Below, one piece after another: positions 18,577 through 27,756 of a stretch of DNA of 64,000 bases. The notes beneath the pieces are model-generated. The model was not told the origin of the DNA. It searched no databases and saw only the letters and a list, made by a program, of their open reading frames with translations. The DNA is from Bacteroides sp. (GTDB lineage: Bacteria; Bacteroidota; Bacteroidia; Bacteroidales; Bacteroidaceae). Position 1 is the first letter of the stretch; each line of letters opens with the position of its first letter. Location of the stretch: positions 1 through 64,000 of the forward strand of contig NZ_JAQVBV010000019.1 in NCBI RefSeq assembly GCF_028690125.1, written 5' to 3'. A program made the position numbers and the translations under genes.

Positions 18577-18981
18577 TTATTTAGTAGTCCTTTTCACGAC
18601 TTTCTTTTCATCAGTCGGAGGAAGGTTTTTGTTATCAGCTTCGACTACATCAACACCTTTGGAATCTTCTACTGGCAACTCTTTAGAATCACCGGCAGGA
18701 AGAATCTTGCTGTCTGTTGTAGCTGAGGCTTCAAGTTCAGCTATTCGAGCTTCCATACTTTCAATGCTTTTATCTTTAGCTTCATTGGATGAAGTCAGTT
18801 CGTTGATCTTTTCATCTTTCTCTGCAAGTTTGTCTTCCAATGTTCTCCGAGCATCTTCCTCTGTTATAAGTCCGCATTCAGATATGGGGGTGAATGAAAT
18901 CACCCCTCTACCAATCCGAATGCGTTGCTCTTTAAGTACATTGGCTACATCCTTGTCGTTTCCTCTAAGTATATAATCCAT
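18577..18981 (-). CDS. Coiled-coil head-region protein, unknown
   Basis: 134 aa: a small N-terminal domain (about 1-45), then a coiled coil (TLEDKLAEKDEKINELTSSN), then a low-complexity acidic/Lys tail ending VVKRTTK. It lies 4 bp after the major capsid gene. Similar proteins in other phages decorate the head or assist the connector. No specific function can be read. Confidence 0.45.
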   Translation of the reverse strand: MDYILRGNDKDVANVLKEQRIRIGRGVISFTPISECGLITEEDARRTLEDKLAEKDEKINELTSSNEAKDKSIESMEARIAELEASATTDSKILPAGDSKELPVEDSKGVDVVEADNKNLPPTDEKKVVKRTTK

Positions 18982-18985
18982 AGCC

Positions 18986-20563
18986 TTACACTTTAGTAAT
19001 CGCTTCTTTTAATTCAGCCAAATCCCCATAAGCAAAAGCCCACGGATTATAAACAGGGAAAATCACCTCTTCACTGGCGATAAGTACAACCTCATTACAC
19101 AACTTAGTTTCAACATCCTCAGCCCATTCAAGTGCAAGATTCGTATAATCAACAATAGATGCCCCCATGTGCATATCACCAAGAAAATATTTACCGGGCA
19201 GCATACCTGTGCTTTCAACAATCGGACGGTTAGCAACATGCTTAACACCATTCACAACCTTGACAATACCAAGATTACGTCCAGTTGTGTCTTTCTCTGA
19301 TTCCATTGCATTAACATCTGACGGATTAAGCGTAATAGCATTCGGATAGTATTGTGCATAAGTCATCACAGCAAATGCAGTTTTGATAATGTCCTCAGAA
19401 TTGGGCGCTTCAATACTTTGGAAAAATGAATTATTAACAGTGAATGTCATGTCATCAACGGCTGTTTCTGCGCCGGCAAAGGCTACACCTTTCAGCAATA
19501 TTTGACGATCGTTCATTTTAATAATCGGATTTGCCTTATTCAAGTCTGTTACAACAACAGCTTTTGCAAATGTGATAACCATTCCATTGAGCATTAAGTC
19601 ATACGGTTTTGTGAACTCAACAATCGTATCCTTATTGCCGTTGTGTCCTACAACAGACTTCACGCAACCAGCTTCGCCCTTAATAATAGTATCTTTAATG
19701 ATACTCTCAACCGGAAGAACACCAGTGTGATTAGTAACACCTAATAAATTCTCACCATTACCATCACCAAAGAGCATATTCCAATCTTCTGCCAGCCATA
19801 CAGCTTCAGGAAGCATATTCAAAATATAACTTCTGATGAAAACACGGCTCTTAAGCATACGTTTAGAAATCCGAATATGTGTACCAAGGCGTTTTGTTCC
19901 TGTTTGTACCTCTTTAACCTTGATACTTGATTCGGGTAAACGACCGTTTTCTGTAACATACCGAGCATTTCTATCGAAGTCATAGATCTGAGTGAAAGCA
20001 AGCTGTGTATAGGAAGGATCACCCTGCAATGTTGTAATAACATTGCGCATGTGAATCTTCTGATTACTTACCTGGCTGACAATGCGGTTTTGTTGCTGGG
20101 TAATCATGAATTCACCGCTGTAGTTATCTGTCATGGAAACAATGTCTTTCAAACTGAAGCCTTCGAAAGAACCTGTCTTGCGACTATGACCGACAGCAAA
20201 CTCCTTGAATTTATCACTATCAAGCATTTCATTCAACTTTTCATCAAACTTGTTGATAGTATCCATTGACAAGCCCTTTTGCTTCATCTTTTCAAGACTT
20301 TCACCAAGGTTCTTTACTTGATCCACAAGTTGCTCGTTGTCTTTAACAAGCTGCTGAAACTGTTCACCATCATAGGATTTCAACATCAAATTAATGTCTC
20401 CAAACTGTTTAGTGACATCATCGGGCGTCATTACTCCTTCAAGTGATTTATTAACTACATCGCACATCATACCGGCAATGTTTTCCATAAAGGTTTTCTG
20501 TTCTGTAGGCAGACCATCAGTTTTCAGATTAAAATCTGATACTGTAAATTTTCTAATTGGCAT
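18986..20563 (-). CDS. Major capsid protein, HK97 fold with N-terminal scaffold-like domain
   Basis: 525 aa, longer than the ~385-aa HK97 subunit. Residues about 30-130 form a coiled coil (FQQLVKDNEQLVDQVKNLGE), matching the delta/scaffold domain removed by the phage protease. The body after ~150 has capsid-like features: an N-arm/E-loop region with a conserved RFVxxxxRLPES-type segment (ARYVTENGRLPESSIKVKEV), THIRISKRMLKSRVFIRSY, and the late Ni-x-LNPSD motif (AITLNPSDVNAMESEKDTTG). It follows the protease gene, the usual order. Confidence 0.85.
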   Translation of the reverse strand: MPIRKFTVSDFNLKTDGLPTEQKTFMENIAGMMCDVVNKSLEGVMTPDDVTKQFGDINLMLKSYDGEQFQQLVKDNEQLVDQVKNLGESLEKMKQKGLSMDTINKFDEKLNEMLDSDKFKEFAVGHSRKTGSFEGFSLKDIVSMTDNYSGEFMITQQQNRIVSQVSNQKIHMRNVITTLQGDPSYTQLAFTQIYDFDRNARYVTENGRLPESSIKVKEVQTGTKRLGTHIRISKRMLKSRVFIRSYILNMLPEAVWLAEDWNMLFGDGNGENLLGVTNHTGVLPVESIIKDTIIKGEAGCVKSVVGHNGNKDTIVEFTKPYDLMLNGMVITFAKAVVVTDLNKANPIIKMNDRQILLKGVAFAGAETAVDDMTFTVNNSFFQSIEAPNSEDIIKTAFAVMTYAQYYPNAITLNPSDVNAMESEKDTTGRNLGIVKVVNGVKHVANRPIVESTGMLPGKYFLGDMHMGASIVDYTNLALEWAEDVETKLCNEVVLIASEEVIFPVYNPWAFAYGDLAELKEAITKV

Positions 20564-20580
20564 AAAATCTAAATTTTAAG

Positions 20581-21654
20581 TTATTTATTACCGAAACAGC
20601 TATTCAAACTTTTGAAATCGAATAAAGTGCTATTATCAGCGGCTTTAGTCATAACTCCATCTTTACCATTTTCTCCGGTATTCTCTTCCAGAGTGTCATT
20701 TGACGGCTCTGACTTCCCGGTAGTATCTTCAGGAGTATTTTGTAGAATAGTATTCGAACGATATACTTTTCCCCAACAATGAGGACATCTTACATAATTC
20801 ATAAGATCTTGCAGACTCTTTTGAGTGAAATCTTGTTCTTTCGACTTTACAGAATCAATTAGAGAAATCACCTGAGTTCTAATCTCAGGAGTCAGTTTCT
20901 CCATTTCTTCTCTCACAATGTCCTGAGTTATCCATCTTTGATAATCAGCAGCATAATCGAGCACCTGTTGTGCAAAGGTATGCTCTGTTTCTGCGTCATA
21001 ATCGAACTGATAACCACAATGAGGACATGAAACAACGGTACCACCGTTGAGGCTTTTTAGCAATAAGTTTAATTCCATATCATAACCCTTTAAACGTTCG
21101 TCACTATACCCATGCTGCAAGAACGCTTTCCGGACAAAATCAACAGCTTCCTTTACCTGATCGGCAGTAGCTGATTTGATATTCACAAGAAAAGTCTGAG
21201 GATTACTCCCCCAGCCTGTTAATGTGGAATATTCCATCATTCGCCATTCAAGTACTTTACAAGGATCTACTGTATCACGCTTGATTGCCTGAACTCCGAT
21301 AGAATGTTCCAATGTCCGGCCATGTGCAGCATATAGTTTGTAATCTTCCAAGATATCCAGTGCCATCTGTTTTTTAAGATTCATCTGACCGGCCATAATC
21401 AAATTCCCGTCATCTTCTTTTCCACTCAACGGAACTCCTAACAGTTGTTCTACGCGATGATTAAGAAACCAGCGCATTCGAACAATATTCTCCTTTAATG
21501 TCTTGTTGAATGATCCAGGCATGGATATGTCTTTCTGTGAGTCCTTCACACCGATACCATTAACCGCAACTGTAACGACACCTTTCTCATCAACATCATT
21601 TGCCTTTGTCTTGTATTGAAGGCTTTTGACTTTCTCTTCCATTTTCAACTTCAC
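20581..21654 (-). CDS. Prohead protease with C-terminal zinc-ribbon region
   Basis: 357 aa. The N-terminal ~150 residues are an HK97-type serine protease that matures the capsid: catalytic His in RWFLNHRVEQLLGVP (near 65) and Ser in LEHSIGVQAI (near 120). The C-terminal half is unusual, with two CPHC knuckles (CPHCGYQFDYDAE near 216 and CPHCWGKVYR near 298) that could bind zinc. The frame overlaps the end of the portal gene; the likelier start may be the later MEEKVKSLQ (21642). The zinc-ribbon part may be a scaffold function. Confidence 0.8.
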   Translation of the reverse strand: MKLKMEEKVKSLQYKTKANDVDEKGVVTVAVNGIGVKDSQKDISMPGSFNKTLKENIVRMRWFLNHRVEQLLGVPLSGKEDDGNLIMAGQMNLKKQMALDILEDYKLYAAHGRTLEHSIGVQAIKRDTVDPCKVLEWRMMEYSTLTGWGSNPQTFLVNIKSATADQVKEAVDFVRKAFLQHGYSDERLKGYDMELNLLLKSLNGGTVVSCPHCGYQFDYDAETEHTFAQQVLDYAADYQRWITQDIVREEMEKLTPEIRTQVISLIDSVKSKEQDFTQKSLQDLMNYVRCPHCWGKVYRSNTILQNTPEDTTGKSEPSNDTLEENTGENGKDGVMTKAADNSTLFDFKSLNSCFGNK

Positions 21655-23035
21655 TTTTTGTGTTAAGACTAAAAATCTGTTTTATTATTTCTCGTTCCTT
21701 GTCCGACATCTCAAAAAGCGTTTTGTCGAACATGGGATTTTCAAATTTACTCTCACCGATTTGCGCACGCCAATCATTGTAGGTTATCAGCCCACTCAGA
21801 AATTGGTCTTTACACCGGGTATTGATATTGGTTTTTACCTCCTCAGCTTCTTTCAATCCTTCTTGCAGACAATCCACATCGGAGAAATCACAGTCGAGGT
21901 AATAACCGCTTGACTCAAGCCCTAAAAACTCTGTAAACTCACGACAGAATTGTTTTGCAAAAGGGATAATGATAGAACTATAGACGCTCTTTTCTGCCGT
22001 AGATTGATTACTAAATGTAGCTTGATCTTTACGAGGAACCAATACAGCAGGAATACCATAGGCACCTGCTATACTAATTCCGTCTGCAAGTGTTTCCTCA
22101 AAAGGCTGTAACTCAGCAATAGTGAGATTCGTACGTACAAATCCCAATGGTATATCAGATAATCCGTAAGGTAACTGATCTTTACCCACTCCATATTTAC
22201 CATAATGCTGTTGAAGTATATCTTTTTTCTCATCATCAGTCATCGCTATAGATCCGGTTTCATCCTGTTTCAAATTAATAAGGAATCCTAAGCCACCCCG
22301 TTTTACATAGATGACGTTACGTGCTTCATAAACAGCAATAAGGTTTGATATTGGTTTCATCTGTGACATAAGTCGGCTTTGTGATTTCATAAACCCATTT
22401 CCAGAGTAATAGCTCACACATCCATCCCTATCATGCCATACTTGATTAACTGCAATACTCATAGTACTTAATGCACCATAATTCAAACGATATCCTCTGA
22501 TTATTTCTTCCTGGTCAGCTATACCGAATAATGGAATATTACTACCCAAAACAGGAAGAACTTCCATTGCATCAGCAGGTAATTCCCAATAGTTTGAACA
22601 ATAACGCCATTTCTCAACGTTAGTGAAGTTATCAGACATGGCGGCACGTGTAAAGCTATTACCCAGACACAGCTTATAGACAAAATGCTGATATACATTT
22701 TGTTTCCATGTCATTAGACAGTTAGGTCTAAGAAGTATCTGATTCAAATTCTTATTTGCCCAGACTACACTATCATCCTTTACTTTCTTAAATTGGAAGC
22801 TTGCACCAGCTATACGAGACGCAATATAGTCGATTGGGAAAAAAACTTCCGGCACAGATTGAAAGAGTGCAAGAAAATTTCGAGAACAAACATATGGTGA
22901 AGAAAATAATTCTTCAACGGATATCTTTCTCCCTTCAGGAAGTTTCTTTTCTTCGCCTGTCTCACTTACGTCTTCTACGTTAGCATCTTGTACAGGTTCT
23001 TCCTCTGACTTAGATTTCTTACTGAACCAACTCAT
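21596..23035 (-). CDS. Portal protein, HK97 family
   Basis: 479 aa. It forms the dodecameric head vertex ring through which DNA passes. The order terminase, portal, protease, capsid is diagnostic. Internal features fit HK97 portals: the PIDYIASRIAGASFQF start, the LLRPN-x(6)-Q segment (ILLRPNCLMTWKQNVYQHFV), and YGIPAVLVP near 325 followed by the FSNQSTAEKSVYSSIIIPFA helix. The C-terminus is charged. Confidence 0.88.
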   Translation of the reverse strand: MSWFSKKSKSEEEPVQDANVEDVSETGEEKKLPEGRKISVEELFSSPYVCSRNFLALFQSVPEVFFPIDYIASRIAGASFQFKKVKDDSVVWANKNLNQILLRPNCLMTWKQNVYQHFVYKLCLGNSFTRAAMSDNFTNVEKWRYCSNYWELPADAMEVLPVLGSNIPLFGIADQEEIIRGYRLNYGALSTMSIAVNQVWHDRDGCVSYYSGNGFMKSQSRLMSQMKPISNLIAVYEARNVIYVKRGGLGFLINLKQDETGSIAMTDDEKKDILQQHYGKYGVGKDQLPYGLSDIPLGFVRTNLTIAELQPFEETLADGISIAGAYGIPAVLVPRKDQATFSNQSTAEKSVYSSIIIPFAKQFCREFTEFLGLESSGYYLDCDFSDVDCLQEGLKEAEEVKTNINTRCKDQFLSGLITYNDWRAQIGESKFENPMFDKTLFEMSDKEREIIKQIFSLNTKSEVENGRESQKPSIQDKGK

Positions 23036-23163
23036 TTATTTCTTAGTTTGAAACAAATGTAGGGATATGAATAATCGGTTTCTCAAAACACTAAAATCTT
23101 GAAAAATCAGAAAGGAGCAAAACACAGCTTAAATCACTATATAACAAGAAATTACATACAAAA

Positions 23164-25182
23164 TTATTCTGGGAACGATTTTATTATGTGATATGCAAGA
23201 CCACTCAAAATAATACTTGAACTCTTATTATCACTATTAATATTATAGTCCAAAAGATTAGTGATAAAGTCACTATATTCCTGAGATTCCTCTAACTTTT
23301 TAGATGAAAGCAAAATATTACTCTTTATAAAATCCGAAGTAGCAGCTATCCGTTTATCCACATCAGTAAACTCTTTCTTTACTCTTACCTCGGTACGATG
23401 CATTGTTTCCCTCAATTCCCGTACTGTCTGATAATATGCAGACGAACATTCAAACAAACATGTGTTAGCCTCATGTGACAAACAAGCAGATTTGATTTCT
23501 TCAATTGATGATGCCTCTCTAAATATCGCATCAACCAAATGCCACTTATCACCACAACGGAAAGCTTGAACAAAAACGAATGTACCTTCTACGTTTGGCA
23601 TAACATATACAAGTCGCTGCGTGTACACATTCTGACTTTCCGGATTGAAAAAGCCGAGCATACCCTTACCAGCATACAAATTTCTCTTTCTCCGGTTACT
23701 AAACTCTGTGTACTGCTCATTGCAGAGGTCTACAACAACATACCTGAATGTATCAGATAAATGGCCATGTTCCTCATAACTTTGCATGGTGGTTTTATTC
23801 TTTACCTTAGTTTTGAGAATAGCACCGTTGGCGTCCTTCTGTACACTCATGTAGTCCTCAATAGATACTGAACATGATTCGTCGATATATATTTCTATGC
23901 CAGGAACAATACAATCAAAGATCGCATTGATAAACTCACCGGTCATCGCAACACTAGGATTCTTGTTACCTACCTTATCCTCGATCTCAAATCCTTCTTT
24001 CTGTAACGTATCTATAAATAAGTCCATCCATGACCGTTTTTCATCATCAATACTGTTAGCGGCTTTTGTTGAGGCGTCACCATGTACGTAGACTTTATCA
24101 CTATACTCGATTGATTTCAGATACTTAGCCACAAGCTTAGAAGACTTCTTAACTGTGTTGTTTGGACTTTCACCGCACGTCTCATGGAACTGCCAGACCT
24201 TGGTACCGGTAGTGAAATCTACTTGCCAGTACGATACGCTGATATATGGGAGAACGTTATTATCGACTGATATATGAATAGGTAGGCCCGGGACATATTT
24301 ATGTTCACCTGAATGCTTGCCTCTATTGAACGAGCCGAAAAACTCGCTACCAGTACGAATAACACCCCATTCTCCCAATGCGTACACATTGTAATAATCC
24401 GGATCGTGTATTCTATCATATTCAAAGTCGGCAACACATTGCTCATCATAAAATCCGTAGGTACCATCCGGACTGCCAACTACCCAGAAGTTATTCAGAT
24501 AGGTGGATTGGATAATGACAGCATTTGATTCCTGTTCCTCGATTTGTTTTGTACGAGGATTGAGTATCTGTCTGGGCGCATTCTTCTTTACGGATTTGAC
24601 CGTAGTCAGTTCTTCTGGTAACTCTTTACCGGAGATTGTTACAGTCATTGGAACATCATGCCATTTATCCTTATCTATAAATTCTTTCTTTATCCAATGG
24701 CTTTCACTGATCGGGTTGAAAGTACAAATAATCTGCTGTCCCTTCTTACCACGTAAGCGCTTACGTATCTGTTTGAAGTCCGGATGCTCGAACTCTGACC
24801 ATTCCTCTAACTGAACACGCTTGTAGTTGGAGATACCCTTTATCTTCTCCGGATCATCAAGACCAGAAAAATCTATCTTAGCTCCATTAACCAGGCATTT
24901 GATTGCATTCTGCTGGAACTTGAACAAATGGGATATACCAAGACCGGCCGCAGCGACCTTATAATCTTCATAGATGGTTTTAAGAATAGAAGCTCCTACC
25001 TTACGCATGACAAGAGTATTCTCACCATCCTGTAATGTCTGTATCAGTATAGTTTGTGCCACACTATAAGACTTACCGGAAGATGATCCACCATAAAGAA
25101 TGATAAAACGAATTGTCTCATCATTCAAATATTGCAGCATGTAGAATCCATTAGGATTTATCTTCTTATAGTTTATAACCAT
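23164..25182 (-). CDS. Terminase large subunit
   Basis: 672 aa ATP-driven packaging motor and nuclease. Walker A is YGGSSSGKS near 31-39; Walker B with catalytic Glu is RVQLEEWSEF near 130; a coupling motif ICTFNPISESHW follows. The RNase H-like nuclease domain begins at about 300 with acidic motifs (VHGDASTKAAN near 368). About 200 extra C-terminal residues contain a second, partially RNase H-like region (FVFVQAFRCGDKWHLVDAIF), longer than typical large terminases. The gene starts 96 bp downstream of the small subunit stop. Confidence 0.9.
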   Translation of the reverse strand: MVINYKKINPNGFYMLQYLNDETIRFIILYGGSSSGKSYSVAQTILIQTLQDGENTLVMRKVGASILKTIYEDYKVAAAGLGISHLFKFQQNAIKCLVNGAKIDFSGLDDPEKIKGISNYKRVQLEEWSEFEHPDFKQIRKRLRGKKGQQIICTFNPISESHWIKKEFIDKDKWHDVPMTVTISGKELPEELTTVKSVKKNAPRQILNPRTKQIEEQESNAVIIQSTYLNNFWVVGSPDGTYGFYDEQCVADFEYDRIHDPDYYNVYALGEWGVIRTGSEFFGSFNRGKHSGEHKYVPGLPIHISVDNNVLPYISVSYWQVDFTTGTKVWQFHETCGESPNNTVKKSSKLVAKYLKSIEYSDKVYVHGDASTKAANSIDDEKRSWMDLFIDTLQKEGFEIEDKVGNKNPSVAMTGEFINAIFDCIVPGIEIYIDESCSVSIEDYMSVQKDANGAILKTKVKNKTTMQSYEEHGHLSDTFRYVVVDLCNEQYTEFSNRRKRNLYAGKGMLGFFNPESQNVYTQRLVYVMPNVEGTFVFVQAFRCGDKWHLVDAIFREASSIEEIKSACLSHEANTCLFECSSAYYQTVRELRETMHRTEVRVKKEFTDVDKRIAATSDFIKSNILLSSKKLEESQEYSDFITNLLDYNINSDNKSSSIILSGLAYHIIKSFPE

Positions 25183-25278
25183 CTTCTGACACTTTGCTTT
25201 TACTTACAGCTGAGATGACAAGCATTTCAGAATATTATTTTTGTCTTTTTGTAATAGTGAGAATATTCTATCTAAATG

Positions 25279-25812
25279 CTACTTATCTTCTTCACCGAAT
25301 CCGATACGTAATTCTCCGATCTTCTTCCCGTCACCACTGTTAAGATTGACATTCTTATCTGCCTCCCATCCATTCCAGGCACCAAGTAACCGGGCGGCAT
25401 CTGTCTTACCGTTGAACTCATAAGTAACCTCACCTTTCTTATTCTGCATTTTCTTCAACGCATTACGAACACGCTTTGGAAGCTGAGACGGACTCTTCAT
25501 CTTAACTTTCCCTGTATGTTCATCGACTATATACAAATCACTTGGATCAGCAAGGATGATATCCATGAGTACTTTTTCAACTGTTTCACGCTTAATTTCA
25601 GACTCTTTGGCTCTCTTAGTCTTTATTTCATTTATCCTTATAGACACCTTAGTCTCTTTGAGAAGTCTACATGCAGCTACCCAAATACTCTCTGGTTTCA
25701 TCTTGGAAGCATCATAAGACATTCGATATGCTTCACTAGCATTACCATCAGTGTCTACGTAATAATGGCAGAACTTCTCTTGCTTTAATGTTAATGTTTT
25801 CTCTTCACTCAT
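25279..25812 (-). CDS. Terminase small subunit
   Basis: 177 aa. The N-terminal DNA-recognition domain has the classic pattern TLKQEKFCHYYV, then GNASEAYRMSYDA and a basic helix (SIRINEIKTKRAKESEIKRE). The rest is an oligomerisation region. It recognises the packaging site and hands DNA to the large subunit. A GC-rich inverted repeat lies just upstream (25839-25884). Confidence 0.88.
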   Translation of the reverse strand: MSEEKTLTLKQEKFCHYYVDTDGNASEAYRMSYDASKMKPESIWVAACRLLKETKVSIRINEIKTKRAKESEIKRETVEKVLMDIILADPSDLYIVDEHTGKVKMKSPSQLPKRVRNALKKMQNKKGEVTYEFNGKTDAARLLGAWNGWEADKNVNLNSGDGKKIGELRIGFGEEDK

Positions 25813-25838
25813 AGCTTCAATTATTAAATTCCTGCGGG

Positions 25839-25884
25839 GAGAAACGATAAAAGTTACTCAGCCCACAGGAATAAATTAGAATGG
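25839..25884 (-). terminator. Inverted repeat upstream of the terminase genes
   Basis: ATTCCTG-(C)-GGG and CCC-(A)-CAGGAAT arms flank a ~20-nt loop between the epimerase and small-terminase genes. It could be a terminator for the epimerase transcript or part of the packaging/regulatory site; no strong T tract follows. Confidence 0.4.
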
Positions 25885-25942
25885 TTGTACACTCATAGGA
25901 TTTCTATTTCTTCGCCCCTGCATTTTTTTGAGGATTATCCTT

Positions 25943-26713
25943 TCACCGCATGGCGAATATTTTCTTTACTCCGTCCTCGACTGACGTATAGGACAAAGGT
26001 ACTAAATAGATATTCCGGTTCACCGATTGCTCCAAATTGTCAAAATTGCGTTTTTTGTTAATCAACTCTATTTCAAGAGGTTTATGGTATTTTACTAAAG
26101 TTGCAAAATACATAGTAGTCACAGGCTGGACATTACAGATGTTGATTAACTGCCTGTTGGAGCCTATTGCATAGATAAGGCCTTCGACAATATCATCTAT
26201 GTAAGTAAAGCAACGGATGTTCTGACCGCAATTGTATAGGGACACACTTTCCTTATTTATCAGGAACCAGAGAAGAGTTCTTTTACGTGGGTTTGGTCCG
26301 TACACATTGTGCAGCCGACAACCGGTTGCGTTCTTACAATATACTGATGCATACTGCTCATCAAAATATTTGCTTATACCGTAGAGACTCGTAGTATTCT
26401 CCGGATTTGCAGTTGATGAGCTGGCATAAACTAACTTTACATGATATTGGTTACAAGCATTGGCAACGCGCATGAAGGTATCAATGTTGTCTTTCCGGAT
26501 CTGCTCCAAATTTCCATTGAATACACTCGTTTGCGCTGCCAGGTGAAATACACAGTCGATATCACCTGATTTTAAAAGCTCACATACTTTTGAAGCTTCA
26601 GTGCCGTTTTTCCGGTCGATACCTATTACCTCAACATCTCTTTTTACTAATTCTTGGCAGAGAGCTTTACCTATAAAACCCTCACTGCCGGTTACTATTA
26701 CTTTCATCATCAC
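25943..26713 (-). CDS. NAD-dependent nucleotide-sugar epimerase/dehydratase (SDR)
   Basis: 256 aa, extended SDR fold, somewhat short for the family (usually ~310). The NAD-binding motif GSEGFIG sits near 8-14 and the catalytic YGISK near 112-116, with the Ser in VYASSSTANPEN upstream. The substrate is probably a nucleotide sugar, altering sugar available for surface or phage glycans. It lies beside the terminase genes, outside the structural block, so it looks like a lysogenic-conversion or virion-modification gene. Confidence 0.75.
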   Translation of the reverse strand: MMMKVIVTGSEGFIGKALCQELVKRDVEVIGIDRKNGTEASKVCELLKSGDIDCVFHLAAQTSVFNGNLEQIRKDNIDTFMRVANACNQYHVKLVYASSSTANPENTTSLYGISKYFDEQYASVYCKNATGCRLHNVYGPNPRKRTLLWFLINKESVSLYNCGQNIRCFTYIDDIVEGLIYAIGSNRQLINICNVQPVTTMYFATLVKYHKPLEIELINKKRNFDNLEQSVNRNIYLVPLSYTSVEDGVKKIFAMR

Positions 26714-27056
26714 AAAAATTAAGGGCGTATCTAGTTAATGATACGCCCAGGGTTCAACATATTTCTATTGGTATTTTGGAATTAATACTCCATTTTATTG
26801 TAGAGTATATTCTTTTCGCTATATCTGCATCAATACTCCATAGGAGTACATTACATATTCAGCTTTCAGTGCCGGAAAAGCAGCGAAACTTAACCCCGCA
26901 TACAACGAAAGCTGAACTGGGATTCGTATGTTTTGTTTTAAAACAACGATATGCGCACCCGTTCAGTATAAGTTATGTAAGGTTGTTCGCTGCACCTCCG
27001 GCCTGTATATTGGATTGGGTGCGTTTTTGTGCCCAATTGGCGTAAAACAGAACGGT
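26714..27056 (+). promoter_or_regulatory. Structured leader with possible transcription attenuator
   Basis: About 340 nt without coding. It contains a hairpin TACTCC-ATA-GGAGTA (26834-26848) and a perfect 10-bp inverted repeat TTCAGCTTTC (26858-26867) / GAAAGCTGAA (26907-26916). It also holds an intrinsic-terminator shape in which CGCACCC (26954-26960) pairs with GGGTGCG (27017-27023) before a T5 run. The 3' arm can instead pair in a competing hairpin, ATTGGG (27014-27019) with CCCAAT (27032-27037), a classical terminator/antiterminator pair just before the first plus-strand gene. Confidence 0.5.
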
Positions 27057-27311
27057 ATGAGGCACACATCTTATTTCTCTGAAGATACATTCATAGTTGG
27101 CATGATTGCCACACTATTGGTTATCATTCTATTCTCTATCATTACTTTCATGTGGTTACATATTGAAAGTCAGAATAAAACGATCTTAGCTCTGAATCAG
27201 ACAATATCAGAAATGGAAAGATCTAGAACGCAAGAAAAAAACGCTATCCGGAATATGTCTCTGAATGAACTCTTTGACAGATTAGATTCACAGAAAACAA
27301 CAAGGCCATGA
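27057..27311 (+). CDS. Small membrane-anchored coiled-coil protein
   Basis: 84 aa from the ATG at 27057, which lies 20 nt after the alternate leader hairpin. I prefer it to the more upstream frame start, which would run through the leader. One transmembrane segment spans about 13-35 (IVGMIATLLVIILFSIITFM), followed by a coiled coil (about 40-70). This resembles i-spanin or holin-associated proteins and small membrane morons; function is unknown. It overlaps the next gene by 4 nt (ATGA), forming a two-gene operon on the strand opposite to the prophage. Confidence 0.6.
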   Translation: MRHTSYFSEDTFIVGMIATLLVIILFSIITFMWLHIESQNKTILALNQTISEMERSRTQEKNAIRNMSLNELFDRLDSQKTTRP

Positions 27312-27622
27312 AACAATGTATTTTTGAGCATAGCTGCAACTGTCCTTGTAATGCAGAAAAAGATTTGGAAAGTTCAGATAACGTATATATTTTCCTTCAA
27401 GAGCTATATGGAGATTTAGCCATTTTAAGCCGGGAAAAATATAATATTAATGATTTGGAATGCGCATATTGTTTAATTAAATCTGCTTTGGAAACAGTCA
27501 AATTGAATAAACAAAAATATAGCAGGCGCAAAATTTATTCATTGACTACTGCTAAAAATCGCATTACCGAATTCTTTTTAGAACAAACTCTTGATCGTAT
27601 TCGTAATTTTATATATAGCTAA
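27308..27622 (+). CDS. Small protein of the plus-strand operon, unknown
   Basis: 104 aa with an N-terminal Cys cluster (C4, C10, C12, C14 in MKQCIFEHSCNCPC), then a helical body rich in Lys. The Cys pattern could bind a metal. It is co-translated with the membrane protein and followed by a terminator at 27646. Position and orientation suggest a moron expressed from the prophage. Confidence 0.55.
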   Translation: MKQCIFEHSCNCPCNAEKDLESSDNVYIFLQELYGDLAILSREKYNINDLECAYCLIKSALETVKLNKQKYSRRKIYSLTTAKNRITEFFLEQTLDRIRNFIYS

Positions 27623-27645
27623 TAATACTTTCCCCCTAACCGGGT

Positions 27646-27693
27646 ACCGCCGTTACCTACATTGTTTTAACAGTGAGGAACGGCGGTCATTTT
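27646..27693 (+). terminator. Intrinsic terminator of the two-gene plus operon
   Basis: ACCGCCGTT (27646-27654) pairs with AACGGCGGT (27679-27687), followed by CATTTTTGG. It is a strong GC-rich stem with a T tract, 24 nt after the stop codon. Confidence 0.8.
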
Positions 27694-27756
27694 TGGTAAT
27701 TTCAATATATTAATGAATTAAAACTGTTGTTCGTCCTGCAATTACTTTATTTAGAG

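Noticed and set aside
27308..27622. Lysis gene (holin/endolysin) call for the plus-strand operon
   Set aside because: The membrane protein has one helix and a coiled coil, but the partner has no lysis motif and the orientation is opposite to the lytic genes. Left as unknown.
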